DNA of 64,000 bases. Origin: Macrolepiota albuminosa (Eukaryota > Basidiomycota > Agaricomycetes > Agaricales > Agaricaceae). The stretch spans positions 3,768,183 to 3,832,182 of the forward strand of contig JAMWFC010000117.1 of the NCBI GenBank assembly GCA_027475525.1, written 5' to 3'. Numbering within the stretch: position 1 is the first letter of the stretch; every line of letters begins with the position of its first letter. Positions 10,142 to 20,351 of the stretch are shown here, in pieces. The notes beneath the pieces were generated by a model that was given only the letters and a program-made list of their open reading frames with translations, searched no databases and was not told the origin of the DNA. The translations under genes were made by a program, and so were the position numbers.

Positions 10142-13100
10142 TTACGCGCGTTTTGCTAGCTGCTGAGGGCGTTTCACGCCCTGCAGCTCTAGATACCTGT
10201 CCATCGCTGCAAGGTCTTTGCAGTTTACTAGCGGTTCCCAGGTAGTATCACCTAAGCTCCACCTTACCTCGAATTCGAGGCTTCCCCTTGTCCAACGATG
10301 ACCTATCAGGTCATCTACGAACCACTCCTGGTCATTACCAGTTCCAAAATCATACGGCTCCGGAGTTGCTCGATTAGGAAAGAGCGCATCACTACTGGCC
10401 ATATATGGTCGCAATAGCGACACATGAAATTTGGGGACTATCCTACGCGCTTGCAGCGCATGGGGTAGTTCCAGCACGTAGTTCGACGTACTCGGCTCCG
10501 CTTCAAGGACCTTATACGGTCCAATCCACTTTGGACACAACTTACTCGCTCTGCCTTTCGGCAGGTTCAGGTTTTTCGTAGAAAGGTACACTAGGTTCCC
10601 TTTCTCGATTTCTGGTTCCTCACGTCTGCGACTATTCGCGTGTTTGGTTTGCCAGACGCGCGATTCTATAATCGCATCATGGGCATCTGCCAGATTCCTT
10701 AGCGCGTTGCGCGCAAACTGCTTGACTCCCACATGAATAGCTTCGTCCGTACGAAGTTCACGAATCATGGATGGCATGTAGCCATTGTTGAGTTCAAAGG
10801 GTGAGTACCCTGTAGTCTCTGATATGCTCGCATTTATCGCGAATTCCACGAGTGGGCATCTATCCACCCAGTCCTTCTGGTCAGGACGTACGAATGCTCG
10901 CAAGATCTGTGCGATATTTCTATTCGCACGTTCCGTTTGACCATCCGTTTGCGGATGAAACGATGTCGACATGAGCAACTTTGCTCCTAGCAGCTTGTGC
11001 AGCTCCTTCCACCATTTGGAAGTAAACTTAGCATCTCGATCGCTCACGATCGAGCTGGGCAGTCCATGGAGACGTACTATCTCGTTGAGATAGATCCATG
11101 ACAAGTCTGACGCGGTCATGGTGGTTCTCACCGGAATGAGATGGACCATACTGGTCATTCTGCAGATCACTACCCACAGGTAGTTAAAGCCTTTCGACTC
11201 GGGGAACGGACCTATAAAGTCCATCCCAATCGAGTCCCAAGGTTTGACCGGGATGGGTAGCGAATGCAGCTTTCCCGGTGGCTTCAAAGTCGACACTTTC
11301 GACTGTTGACATAGCTCGCATGTCGAGCAGAATTGGCTCGTCTCTTTGGCCATTTGCGGCCACCAGTACCAGCGTCGCACGTAGTCCAGCGTTTTCTGAG
11401 TTCCGAAGTGGCCCACCACTGTGTGGGCCTGATCCAGGATAGTCGTAATTAACGACCTCTCCCGGGGGATGCAGATGACTTTGGACCCCGCGGGTCTGAT
11501 AAGGTAGATGAGCTGTTGCTCCACCTTGAAGCGCGGGTGCGCTTGGATATTGTTCAAAATCTCTACACAGAGATTATCATCCTTGTATCCCTGTTGGATA
11601 CGTGTGCGGAACTGCGCATTGCCTAGATCGGCCGGTGCAGGATTATGGTCTTGTGACTCCAATGCTTGCTGGAGCGTCATCTCAGCCCCTCTCGTAGGCA
11701 CCTCTTGCCTCGTCTCTTCACGAATCTGAGGGGCCTCATGTTCCAGCAATACCTGGGCTTCAATATCGCGAGTTTCTCGCTGTTCGTGCAGTCGCTTACT
11801 GCGACGTGTTTCCTGCGCTCGCATGGCGCGTAGCTCGACCCTATGTTCCTTGATTTCGTGGAACCGATGCAGGGGCAAATCTTCGCCTTCGGGGTCAATA
11901 CGTTTGTCCGCCTGGACATAGTCATGCGCGTCATGGACGTCATCTCGGGTATCACTCTCGAAATATCGAGACAGGCAGTCTGCGACTTTGTTCAATTCAC
12001 CCTTCACATATGTGATGTCGAACTGATACCGCGACATGTAGTCGATCCAGCGACGTTGTCGCGGAGATAGGTGCACCTGAGTCTTGAAAAACTCTAGTGC
12101 TTTGTGATCCGTAATGATATGGATCTTGTATCCCATCAGTTTATCCTCCCATTTTAGGAGGGCTTCCAGGATAGCGAGTGTTTCTAACTCGTGTACAGCA
12201 TAATTCTGCTGGGCAGCAGTGAATTTACGGGACATAAATCCCGCTGGTCGGCAAGTCTGCCACGTTTTACCCTGGCCAAACATGGCCCCAACCCCAGTCT
12301 TCGACGCATCGCAAATGAGCCAGATGGGCTCGTCGATGCGTGGGTCAATTGGCCGGATGACCGGCGTTTTCGCGCATATGCGCTTAATCATCTCAAAACA
12401 CCGCTGATGCAGCGGTCTCCAATGAAACGGTGACCCATTCTGGGTCATGGCCATAAGTGGCCCAGTGTATGCAGTGATGTCTGGCAAGAAATTGCCAATA
12501 TAGTTCACCAGTCCGACAAATCGTTGGATATCATTATATGTGCGTGGAGTACGCCACTCTCGGATTCGGTCGAGCTTATCCGTATCAGGATGAATGCCCT
12601 TCTCGTCAATGACGTGACCGAGACAATCTATACTCGTTGCGTACAACTCGCACTTCTTCCATTTGAGATAGAGGCTGGCCTTCCGTAGTCGTTCAAATAC
12701 GACTCGTAGGTGCTGCTCATGCTCCTCAATAGAGTCAGAAAATATGAATATATCGTCTAAATAGACGTGCATGAACTTCCCGATTACATCTCGGAAGATT
12801 GAGGTCATTAACCTCTGAAATGTCGCCGGTGCATTACAATCACCAATCTGCATGATGTTACTCACGAACGTCCCCATCAGGGACGAGAACAGTGTCTTCG
12901 GTATATCCTCTTCGCGGATGCGAACCTGTTCGTACGCGTCTGTGAGGTCGATTTTCGACCGATACTTCGCTGTAGCAACATCTTCTCGTATCACTTCCTG
13001 ATCTGGAAGAGGTGTTACATCCTTGACGGTATTATCATTGCGCTGTCGCGCATCCAATGCCGTCCGCAACGTTCCATCCTTCTTGGGGATACAAAGCAAT

Positions 13101-14020
13101 GGTGCAGCTTGCACCGCTGGTCGTGGTTCCCACCACTTCGCGTTTATGTATCTGTTCGTCTTTTCACGAAGTTGATCCTGAAGTGCTCGCGGGCAGCGAG
13201 GCAAATGATACTTGTACTGCTTGTTATCGTCAATGAGGTTGATCTCATGATTAACCTCCCGCCACGGAGGAAGCTCCTCCTTCATTCCATTGACGATATC
13301 AGCGAACTCCCGTTGCCATTGCTGGCGCAATCGAGGAATATCCTCCTCTGTAAGGCTCAACGCCTTGCCTTTTCCTTTGACTACGCGTGCTACACGCGGC
13401 TGAACCTTTGGCTCAAATCGCTCCCGTAAGGCACGTACGTGCTCTTCTATGAGATCTCCCGGGTTCAACCTTACAACGGGTTGTCTACCCCCCACTCTCG
13501 TCGCACTTAACGACGACTGCACGCTTCTCGCTTTCAGCGAAAGCCCATCCAGTACGATATCCACTGTTTCGGATATCTCATCCTCTCGTGCATGACGGTA
13601 CACTTCCCCCGTCTGGGTCGCCTGCCCCCGTCCCATGGTCTGCGTCACCATTGACGCCACCAATTCGTTCCACTCTCGTGGCATACGTGGGTCATACGCC
13701 CATTGCACTCCTGGCCGTGGCACTGGTCGATCTATTAGCGACCTAGTGCTACCCACAGTTCCCATCGTACTGTATACCTCGTCCTCGACGAGATCCTCCA
13801 CCTTCACTCGAGAGCTAGTCGGCTGGCATTCCAGCGACTCCACCACGCGTTTACTACGCTCATTCTTGCACTGCGCAGCCTGTTTAGGCTTTCCATTGGT
13901 ACACCCAGTCACATCCGGGTACTTCCCCTTCTTCAGAGTTCCTTGGAACTCTTCCTCAGTCATCAGTATAGCCGGCGAATCAGCCGGCAGGCTTTTCGGT
14001 GGGGCCTGTTCGTCCTCCAC
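10142..14020 (-). CDS. pol: Pol polyprotein: RT, RNase H, integrase, chromodomain
   Basis: 1292 codons from the first ATG. It is in the same frame as gag-pro, from which it is separated only by the TGA at 14056-14054, so the true product is probably made by readthrough and starts upstream. Domains: reverse transcriptase about 245-445 with YLDDIF near 421; RNase H about 570-681 (DAS, ETL and TDHKAL blocks, ending VADCLSR); integrase zinc finger HHCC about 865-906; integrase core with Asp in GMDFIGPF (about 935), Asp in SDRDAKF (about 995) and Glu in TERANRN (about 1031); chromodomain about 1233-1275 (WEPLVNC). The chromodomain places it among the chromoviruses and would direct integration to marked chromatin. 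No break seen; probably active. Confidence 0.96.
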   Translation of the reverse strand: MEDEQAPPKSLPADSPAILMTEEEFQGTLKKGKYPDVTGCTNGKPKQAAQCKNERSKRVVESLECQPTSSRVKVEDLVEDEVYSTMGTVGSTRSLIDRPVPRPGVQWAYDPRMPREWNELVASMVTQTMGRGQATQTGEVYRHAREDEISETVDIVLDGLSLKARSVQSSLSATRVGGRQPVVRLNPGDLIEEHVRALRERFEPKVQPRVARVVKGKGKALSLTEEDIPRLRQQWQREFADIVNGMKEELPPWREVNHEINLIDDNKQYKYHLPRCPRALQDQLREKTNRYINAKWWEPRPAVQAAPLLCIPKKDGTLRTALDARQRNDNTVKDVTPLPDQEVIREDVATAKYRSKIDLTDAYEQVRIREEDIPKTLFSSLMGTFVSNIMQIGDCNAPATFQRLMTSIFRDVIGKFMHVYLDDIFIFSDSIEEHEQHLRVVFERLRKASLYLKWKKCELYATSIDCLGHVIDEKGIHPDTDKLDRIREWRTPRTYNDIQRFVGLVNYIGNFLPDITAYTGPLMAMTQNGSPFHWRPLHQRCFEMIKRICAKTPVIRPIDPRIDEPIWLICDASKTGVGAMFGQGKTWQTCRPAGFMSRKFTAAQQNYAVHELETLAILEALLKWEDKLMGYKIHIITDHKALEFFKTQVHLSPRQRRWIDYMSRYQFDITYVKGELNKVADCLSRYFESDTRDDVHDAHDYVQADKRIDPEGEDLPLHRFHEIKEHRVELRAMRAQETRRSKRLHEQRETRDIEAQVLLEHEAPQIREETRQEVPTRGAEMTLQQALESQDHNPAPADLGNAQFRTRIQQGYKDDNLCVEILNNIQAHPRFKVEQQLIYLIRPAGSKVICIPRERSLITTILDQAHTVVGHFGTQKTLDYVRRWYWWPQMAKETSQFCSTCELCQQSKVSTLKPPGKLHSLPIPVKPWDSIGMDFIGPFPESKGFNYLWVVICRMTSMVHLIPVRTTMTASDLSWIYLNEIVRLHGLPSSIVSDRDAKFTSKWWKELHKLLGAKLLMSTSFHPQTDGQTERANRNIAQILRAFVRPDQKDWVDRCPLVEFAINASISETTGYSPFELNNGYMPSMIRELRTDEAIHVGVKQFARNALRNLADAHDAIIESRVWQTKHANSRRREEPEIEKGNLVYLSTKNLNLPKGRASKLCPKWIGPYKVLEAEPSTSNYVLELPHALQARRIVPKFHVSLLRPYMASSDALFPNRATPEPYDFGTGNDQEWFVDDLIGHRWTRGSLEFEVRWSLGDTTWEPLVNCKDLAAMDRYLELQGVKRPQQLAKRA

Positions 14021-14030
14021 CTCCTGTACA

Positions 14031-14056
14031 GTCGCTCTCCTGCGACCATCTAGTCA
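14031..14056 (-). promoter_or_regulatory. Putative UGA readthrough signal between gag-pro and pol
   Basis: TGA at 14056-14054 is followed on the element strand by CTAGATGG, then an inverted repeat GTCGC/GCGAC (14046-14042 and 14035-14031) with a six-base loop. UGA followed by CUA is known as a leaky stop context in alphaviruses and some cellular genes. Gag-pro and pol share one frame, so readthrough alone would give Gag-Pro-Pol. The same TGACTAGATGG occurs at 62671 in a diverged relative. Confidence 0.7.
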
Positions 14057-15295
14057 GTTGCGCTCATCACGCCGCTTTTCAGTTGCGCGATAGCGCCTCA
14101 AACGACCATCTGTATCGTTCAACACCACTTTCTCCGCCTTCAGAGGCGTACCATTCACAACGACCATGTCGTTCACGAAATCCAGCGACACCTTGTTCTT
14201 ACGCATGAACGGCGTACCGATAATCATGTCATAGCGATCAAAATTCGCTATATCCACGTATTCCTTCGTCGACGTTCCTGACGTCTTTATTCTCACCTCC
14301 GCGCCAAACTGCACCATAGCGCGACTCCCCACAGTCCCCAGCTGGAGCATCAAAGGCTCCTCCAGTTCATGAACGCGAATCGCGTTGACGTGAGCAAACT
14401 GGGGCGTAATGCCCGTAGTGGTACTCCCGGAGTCCCACAACGTCCATGCCGGATGTCCATTGACATCAACATAAGTGACCAGGCACTCCTTCTCTTCGGG
14501 AGTGTAGCGCGGCCGCTGCAACTTATTAGTTGCCTTCTGCAGGGTGACGCGTCTCATTCGGACGCGCTGATCTCCCCGGCACTCCGTCAGTGCAAACAGG
14601 TGTTCCTCCTCGTCATCACGAGCATAGTAGTCGCTGTCGTACACATCCACTGCGACGTATTCATCGCCATCAATCTGGACGCTCTCAGCGTCATCCACTT
14701 CCGACCCGTCAGCCTCTACTTGCGGCTCCTCCTCGATTTCATCGACGATTTCATCGTCCTCGTCGTCACTGACGACATCGCTCGGTGCCGCAGCCGTATG
14801 GGCCGCCCGGATGTGTGCCTTAGGAGGGGCGGGACACTCCTTAGCAAAGTGCCCGCTCCTGCCACAATTGTAGCACGCTGAGGGATCCCCGGCAGGCCTT
14901 CTCTGGCCCACTCCTTGAACTCCAGCGGTTTTACCCGCCATACGCGCTGCAGGCGCCACCACTCCTCTTGGTGCTACTTGATTCTGACCCGAAGAGGGTC
15001 GAATGTCCTTTACTGGCAATTGTCCAACAGGTTTCGATCGAGGCCGTTGGCCTCCATGTATTGTCTTACGAACAACGAATCGCGGATTGCGATTATTCTC
15101 CATATCTGTCCGTTTGGCCAGGAAGGTTCCCACCTTCACTGCCTGACGGTTCACTGGTCCTCGGCGTGAACTACGCTGCTCATAATGGTTTGCAGTCCGT
15201 GTCGACTGCTCGTAACGGATGGCATACGCCAAGAATTCGGTCACAGTATTGACCTCCGGAGACAAGTTATCGTCGCGTATCAACGCTCTCCTCAT
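14054..15295 (-). CDS. gag-pro: Gag C-terminus, zinc knuckle and aspartic protease
   Basis: 413 codons, the downstream part of gag-pro. It begins inside the capsid-like region (MRRALIRDD), carries a CCHC nucleocapsid knuckle CYNCGRSGHFAKEC about 140-153, an acidic linker about 170-230, and a retropepsin-like protease with DSGST near 288 and IIGTPF near 356. The start at 15295 is arbitrary: the frame was once joined to the ORF at 15369-17630 but is cut off by a 77-bp tandem duplication and a missing base. It ends at a TGA that looks like a readthrough stop. Protease and knuckle residues are intact. Confidence 0.9.
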   Translation of the reverse strand: MRRALIRDDNLSPEVNTVTEFLAYAIRYEQSTRTANHYEQRSSRRGPVNRQAVKVGTFLAKRTDMENNRNPRFVVRKTIHGGQRPRSKPVGQLPVKDIRPSSGQNQVAPRGVVAPAARMAGKTAGVQGVGQRRPAGDPSACYNCGRSGHFAKECPAPPKAHIRAAHTAAAPSDVVSDDEDDEIVDEIEEEPQVEADGSEVDDAESVQIDGDEYVAVDVYDSDYYARDDEEEHLFALTECRGDQRVRMRRVTLQKATNKLQRPRYTPEEKECLVTYVDVNGHPAWTLWDSGSTTTGITPQFAHVNAIRVHELEEPLMLQLGTVGSRAMVQFGAEVRIKTSGTSTKEYVDIANFDRYDMIIGTPFMRKNKVSLDFVNDMVVVNGTPLKAEKVVLNDTDGRLRRYRATEKRRDERN

Positions 15296-15392
15296 GTCTG
15301 CGGGTATTCCGTCCAGGTCACAGTATTGACCTCCGGAGACAAGTTATCGTCGCGTATCAACGCTCTCCTCATGTCTGCGGGTATTCCGTCCA
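15239..15392. repeat. 77-bp tandem duplication in gag
   Basis: Units 15239-15315 and 15316-15392 are identical. The related element at 60676 has this gag segment without the 77-bp step. Probably an unmerged assembly overlap. Removing one unit does not by itself rejoin gag; one base is also missing next to 15393. Confidence 0.95.
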
Positions 15393-17630
15393 AGAAGTCT
15401 CGCGGATAGTGTATTCGTCTGGATAGACGGCCATATTCTGTGCATGACCCACCAGGTCATCATAAAAGGTCTGGACGCCAGTCTTAGCGTCATACACTGC
15501 CTTTCTAAAGGCATCACGAGCTTCCTGCATCGTAGCAGCGTTGACGAATCGATTATACAGTCCTATCAGGACCTCTTTAAATGTCCAGTGCGATTTGTCG
15601 CGATTAATGTGGAGAACATGGCGACGGAACCAATTCCGAGCCTCTCCTTCCATAAATTCGTGGAGCACGAATATCCTTTCCTGGTCCATGTCGTCTCCAC
15701 CATAGCAGCAGGCTGCGAGGTGGTAGCACACGTCCATGGCCCAGTCCTCCAGTTGAGAGAACCTATGTCCTCCAGCGTACGCACGTATGTGCTTACCATC
15801 GGATTTACGGGGGCTTACCCCAGCAGGAAACTTAAATCGGACTCCCAGGGAGTCATCCACCAGACGAGTGAGGCGGTCATGCATATGATCCATATGGATC
15901 CTGACCGCTTCATTCATTCCCGGCGTAGTTTCACGCAAATCATGAGGTGCGGGCATCGAGAATGCCCGGGGGCTGCGAAACAGGTGCTCATTGGCCACTC
16001 TTTCCGGCCGTGTGGTGGGCTGTTGCCTCACTTGTTGCTCTGCTGGTAATCCACCAGCCTGCCTGCCCCTGTCACGACGATTACTATCGTCCTGATCGTC
16101 ATTCCTACGATCACGGTCTCCACCGTCGGGATTGCGACGATTTGGCTCCCTCCGTTCGTAGTGACCACTACTGTCGTCACTACCACCCGGATCTCTGTCC
16201 GGTTCAGCAGTCCGAGCCGCGAATTGTCGCCGCATGTCATCGACAGGCGTTACGCCCTCACGCCCTTCAAAGACTACCCCCTGGTCGTCAATGAACGACT
16301 CACCATGATCGCGCAAGTCCTGGTTGCGTATCCTTTGGTAATTGACGCGTTCATTCCAGTTGTCCACTAGGTGGACGCGTCGCACTACGCGTCGTGGTCG
16401 CGTTCGCTCCTCAAGAATGTGGACTTCGTCCACCTCCTCCTTGATTGTAACTTGCTTACGAGGTGTTTTAACCTCCTGCACTGCAAGTGCTGCCTCTGGC
16501 TCTGCCGGAGTCGTCGTTACAGTCTCCACCTCAGACAATGCCTGCTGAGGCACTCCGCTAACAATGCGTTGACGGTTTGCGGCGTTCTGACGCCGAATGT
16601 AGTCTTGCTGAGACTCATTAGCCTGACGAGGCGCATTGAGCAATTCCATCGCGTCCGCGATTAGTGGCGCTCGCCTGCGCACACTCATCTCACATTCTAC
16701 GGAGTCGGCTGGAGTAGCCGTTGAGACTGCTGACCCTCGCGCCGCTTTGCGCTTAAGGTATTCCACTACTTCGAGTTCGAAGATGCGCACAAACAATTCG
16801 ATATATTCACTCGAATCTGCACGGGGTACATCGTGGCTCCTAGCGGCCAGCAACTGTAAGTGCTTCACTACATACAGCTGAAGACGCTTTCGCGTCGATT
16901 CCTTCACGACCGACGGATATCGGTCCAACACTAGCTGTAGCTGGATAGACAAGGTCGAATGTGACCTTTTGCTTTCCTCATCATCTGAGGACTCCAACTC
17001 GGACTCTAAGTCCATAACTCTCCTGAGGCCATCATGCCTCACTTGCGGCTGGTTGCCGGCCCGCCTGTGCAACTCTGGAATTCCAGGCGCTGGTGACGCC
17101 TTTTCCAACCCTACGACATTGTCGTCCTCCCGACTGACCACTATTGCTGGTCCTTGCTTCTGTCCTTGTGTCGTCAACGACGACGGTCCCGGTTCAGTGG
17201 CAGCGTTGGCCACATATTCCAAATGCCGTTCCATCGGTGCAGTCCGGAATGGGGTGCTATGCGCAAATGCGCTGCCTTGTACCATTTCCGAGTACTGGGT
17301 AACGTCCGGTTGACCCTCAGAAGGAGCTGAAGAGCTCTCGGGCAATACCGGGTACATTAGTGAAGGCATTTGGCTCGCTGGCAGCGACACTCCTGAGACC
17401 GCAGATCTCTCTCCTGGTTTTCCACCAGGTCGTACAATGGACATCATCCGTGATACGGATAGCCCACCAGGCATTCCAAAGCTCGCGCTGACATCGCGAG
17501 GAGTCTTTTCATCCCGCTTTGGCGGAGGTTGGTATGCTGACGCAGATTGCGTCTTCACAGCCGGAAGCACAGGTAAGTCACCTGCGTCTGCAGCTGGGAG
17601 CGGAGGATCCGGATCAAGAGAGCCAGTCAT
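15369..17630 (-). CDS. gag: Gag, N-terminal and capsid part
   Basis: 753 codons starting MTGSLDPDPP, 112 bases inside the 5' LTR. About 550 residues are Pro/Ser/Gln-rich, acidic or Arg-rich; the capsid-like retrotransposon gag domain follows at about 590-745 (WAMDVCYHLA, WTFKEVLIGLYNRFV, YDDLVGHAQNMAVYP). It matches the decayed Gag at 58777-60830 block for block. The last eight residues are out of frame and the ORF ends early at the 77-bp duplication, so the real Gag continues into 15295-14054, giving about 1150 residues, unusually long for Gag. Confidence 0.9.
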   Translation of the reverse strand: MTGSLDPDPPLPAADAGDLPVLPAVKTQSASAYQPPPKRDEKTPRDVSASFGMPGGLSVSRMMSIVRPGGKPGERSAVSGVSLPASQMPSLMYPVLPESSSAPSEGQPDVTQYSEMVQGSAFAHSTPFRTAPMERHLEYVANAATEPGPSSLTTQGQKQGPAIVVSREDDNVVGLEKASPAPGIPELHRRAGNQPQVRHDGLRRVMDLESELESSDDEESKRSHSTLSIQLQLVLDRYPSVVKESTRKRLQLYVVKHLQLLAARSHDVPRADSSEYIELFVRIFELEVVEYLKRKAARGSAVSTATPADSVECEMSVRRRAPLIADAMELLNAPRQANESQQDYIRRQNAANRQRIVSGVPQQALSEVETVTTTPAEPEAALAVQEVKTPRKQVTIKEEVDEVHILEERTRPRRVVRRVHLVDNWNERVNYQRIRNQDLRDHGESFIDDQGVVFEGREGVTPVDDMRRQFAARTAEPDRDPGGSDDSSGHYERREPNRRNPDGGDRDRRNDDQDDSNRRDRGRQAGGLPAEQQVRQQPTTRPERVANEHLFRSPRAFSMPAPHDLRETTPGMNEAVRIHMDHMHDRLTRLVDDSLGVRFKFPAGVSPRKSDGKHIRAYAGGHRFSQLEDWAMDVCYHLAACCYGGDDMDQERIFVLHEFMEGEARNWFRRHVLHINRDKSHWTFKEVLIGLYNRFVNAATMQEARDAFRKAVYDAKTGVQTFYDDLVGHAQNMAVYPDEYTIRETSWTEYPQT

Positions 17631-17741
17631 GGAAGTACGTTTTCAGCGTGATGCCAACAGAGAATCGAAAGGTTTTGATGAGAGTTGCCTAGTCGGTGAC
17701 AAGCCCAGAGTCTAAAGCCGATAGCAGAAGATTTAAAAAAA

Positions 17742-17917
17742 TGTAACCTGAGGTTACTAGCTAGAACTATCTGTGTATTTCACACAGTGCTAAATCAGAC
17801 CGCAATATCGGATTTGACTAGTACTTAGTGCGAAAACAAGATGTTATCTTACGTAATACTCTACTAAAGGATTATAGCGTCGTTGACGCTGATGGTAAGA
17901 CGGATGACTCCGTTACA
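17742..17917 (-). repeat. 5' LTR of the chromovirus
   Basis: 176 bp, identical by eye to the LTR at 6449-6624, followed outside by the ATAAG duplication. The internal sequence next to it is T-rich and shows no clear complement to a common tRNA 3' end, so the primer is unclear. Confidence 0.97.
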
Positions 17918-17922
17918 ATAAG

Positions 17923-20351
17923 CAAGCACCATTAATTTTTTTTACTGACATACTGACATTACAGCCTTACTTATCAGAAATAGCTATCAATGAAGTAAAA
18001 ATCAAGAATGAGCAGTTGACGACTCTAATACAACAAATAAGTAAGTAATATTATATTTAAACTAAATAATAATAGCTAATGCCAATTGCACTAGAATTCT
18101 ACTGCTAAGAGTTAATTAATAACAACAAATATCTAATGAACACATACTTTTCAGAAAAAAGTAACAATTGAGATGACGATGACAGTATTACTATGCTAAT
18201 AAACATAAAAACTATCAAGTTTGTTCTGTGCATATATACAGTTATCTGGTATACCTAGTATATATAGTTTGTACTATACATTATATGTATAAAATACCAA
18301 ATGATGTTTTATCTACCATTGTATGTAAATAGAGCAAAAATATATTAAACACCTCTTTTGAAAAGTAGAACCCCATAACTAAACAATTAGACAATAGACT
18401 AAATTTATCAGATGACTGCAGAGCTGACAGATGAAGAACTTCCTGAGACAAAAATAGCTGACTCTCACATAACAATAATAAGGTCTAACATGCCTATACA
18501 GACTGATTATGATAGAAGCTGTCCTTTTTATAATATGAACTCTGATGCAAAAGAGTGCTATGGCATTCCCAAATCTTGATATGATGGCATTGATTTGTAT
18601 ATTTTGAATGACTAAATTAGCAAACCAGAATACAATAACAATTATTTGCTTTGGGATGAGAATATCTACAGTTGCTGCTATATATGCTTTATTAAGAAAT
18701 GATCAAGTATTCTATGTAAAGGAATAGACAATCTATTGTCAATGATATAGTCTATCTGTTGATTTGCAATCTTCTTATTGTAAGTAAATATAACATAAAC
18801 ATGAGTCTGAGTATAAGATGAGGCTTGACTTTGATAGACACATCAAGTTTCACACTTTGGCTTTAGCTTTGATAACAGAAACAATGAAACATGTACAAAT
18901 ACAGGCACTTCTCTCCACCTCTTTTAAGTTTTCTTTTTAGCATCTATCCTGCTTGTTATACTAGAAACAGAAATAAATACAGAAGTGTCTAGAGCCAAAG
19001 TCAAAAAAGTGCCTGGAGATATACACAAGCACAATCAACCAATGGCAAGGATACAGACAGCAGCATGAGCAAGCAAATCAAATTAGTTAATGTTTATACA
19101 AAGTATATTAGCACATGCATAGGCTATAGTCAAGTCTGTCAAAGTTTGATATCATGTGCTGTCAAATGAATAGATCATTGCTTGAAGTTTTTCAATGGCT
19201 AATAAGAATGAGCTCAGTGTGAACAAAAATGAGAATACAGCGCACCACTATAACTTAAATTTGAAGTTGATAAGGATTGAATGTTGAATGTTGACCTGAA
19301 AATGGCTAGAACATTCACAGAATGAAACAGGCAATACTTTTTGAATTCTGGAACATTGTTATATTTGTCACTGATGAGAATGGCACAGCTGATGCATGTT
19401 TCATGCTCATATATGTACAATCAAGAATAAAGTCAACAAGAACCTTGGTATTGTCTGGGAGTATTGAGTATAGATGATGAAAAACAATGTGACCATGAGA
19501 TTGTCATGCAATAATATGATATAGTTGGATTATGCATATAAAGTTAAAAGTTCAAAATTCAATATTCTGACCTAATGACATATAATGTTGTCTTTTGATC
19601 AATTTTTCTGTACACTATATCCTTGTAGTAAGCCCCTACTGTATTTAGTAAAATATTTATAAATTAATATTCCATATTATGCACAAGTGGCAGGTTTGAC
19701 TCCTCTGCAGTATAATATATGGTTATCCTTTTAATGACTGTTCTCATTCTCAAACTATTATATAAATATTTGTCTCTGTAAATAATTACATAATGATTTT
19801 ATTATTATTATTATATATAATAATTATTATTGTATGTAATACATACATTTCTTTCTTTCCTCCTTGTTGCTTCTTTTGCTATAACAAACTAATGTTGAAC
19901 AATGCCTTCATACAATATCCATATTTAAACTTCTACATGTTAATATACAGTGTTAGTGCCTATGCATGTCTACTGACTCTTTCTATAAGATGAATAAGAA
20001 AAATCACAGACATTGATTTAACTATCATTATTAGATAGTACTTCAATGTTTTAACTTATTATAATGTCAAAAATCTAGTATTTTAGTGAGTTTCTCTGCA
20101 CATTTTACTTTAAATATTAGCACTTTTTTTTTACATATTATAATATCAGCTCTTGTACCCATCACAATCGATGCACGTGATACCTCACTCTTAAAGGATT
20201 TGATACAAACCAATGATTAGTCACCACCTTTTATATACATCATAGCAATGACAATCAATATCTTGATAAAGCATTTACTTATATATATTTGAGCAATTCA
20301 TACAGCTAAACAGCAGAAAATATTATCATCAAGCATGTTGTTTCTAGCTAT
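17923..20351. repeat. Large dispersed repeat, copy 1, third part
   Basis: Resumes the alignment with copy 2 (about 37066-39820) directly after the gypsy target duplication. Similarity stops near 20351 (copy 2 near 39820), which marks one end of the repeat or of the duplication. No intact reading frame was seen. Confidence 0.8.

Larger units (their letters stand above)
6449..17917 (-). mobile_element. Young Ty3/gypsy chromovirus with an extra 3' ORF
   Basis: Complete LTR retrotransposon of 11,469 bp on the minus strand. Order from the 5' LTR (17742-17917): gag, zinc knuckle, protease, in-frame UGA, reverse transcriptase, RNase H, integrase, chromodomain, a third large ORF, then the 3' LTR (6449-6624). 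The LTRs are identical by eye and start/end TGTAAC/GTTACA. The 5-bp duplication ATAAG (6444-6448 and 17918-17922) and the empty site in repeat copy 2 (about 37055-37073) prove the borders. GC content is far higher than in the surroundings. Identical LTRs and long open frames mean a recent insertion; the only defects are in gag, at an assembly-like 77-bp duplication. Confidence 0.97.

Noticed and set aside
15300..15400. Programmed frameshift within gag
   Set aside because: The shift falls inside the capsid domain and next to a 77-bp join, not at a gag/pro border, so an error or mutation is more likely.
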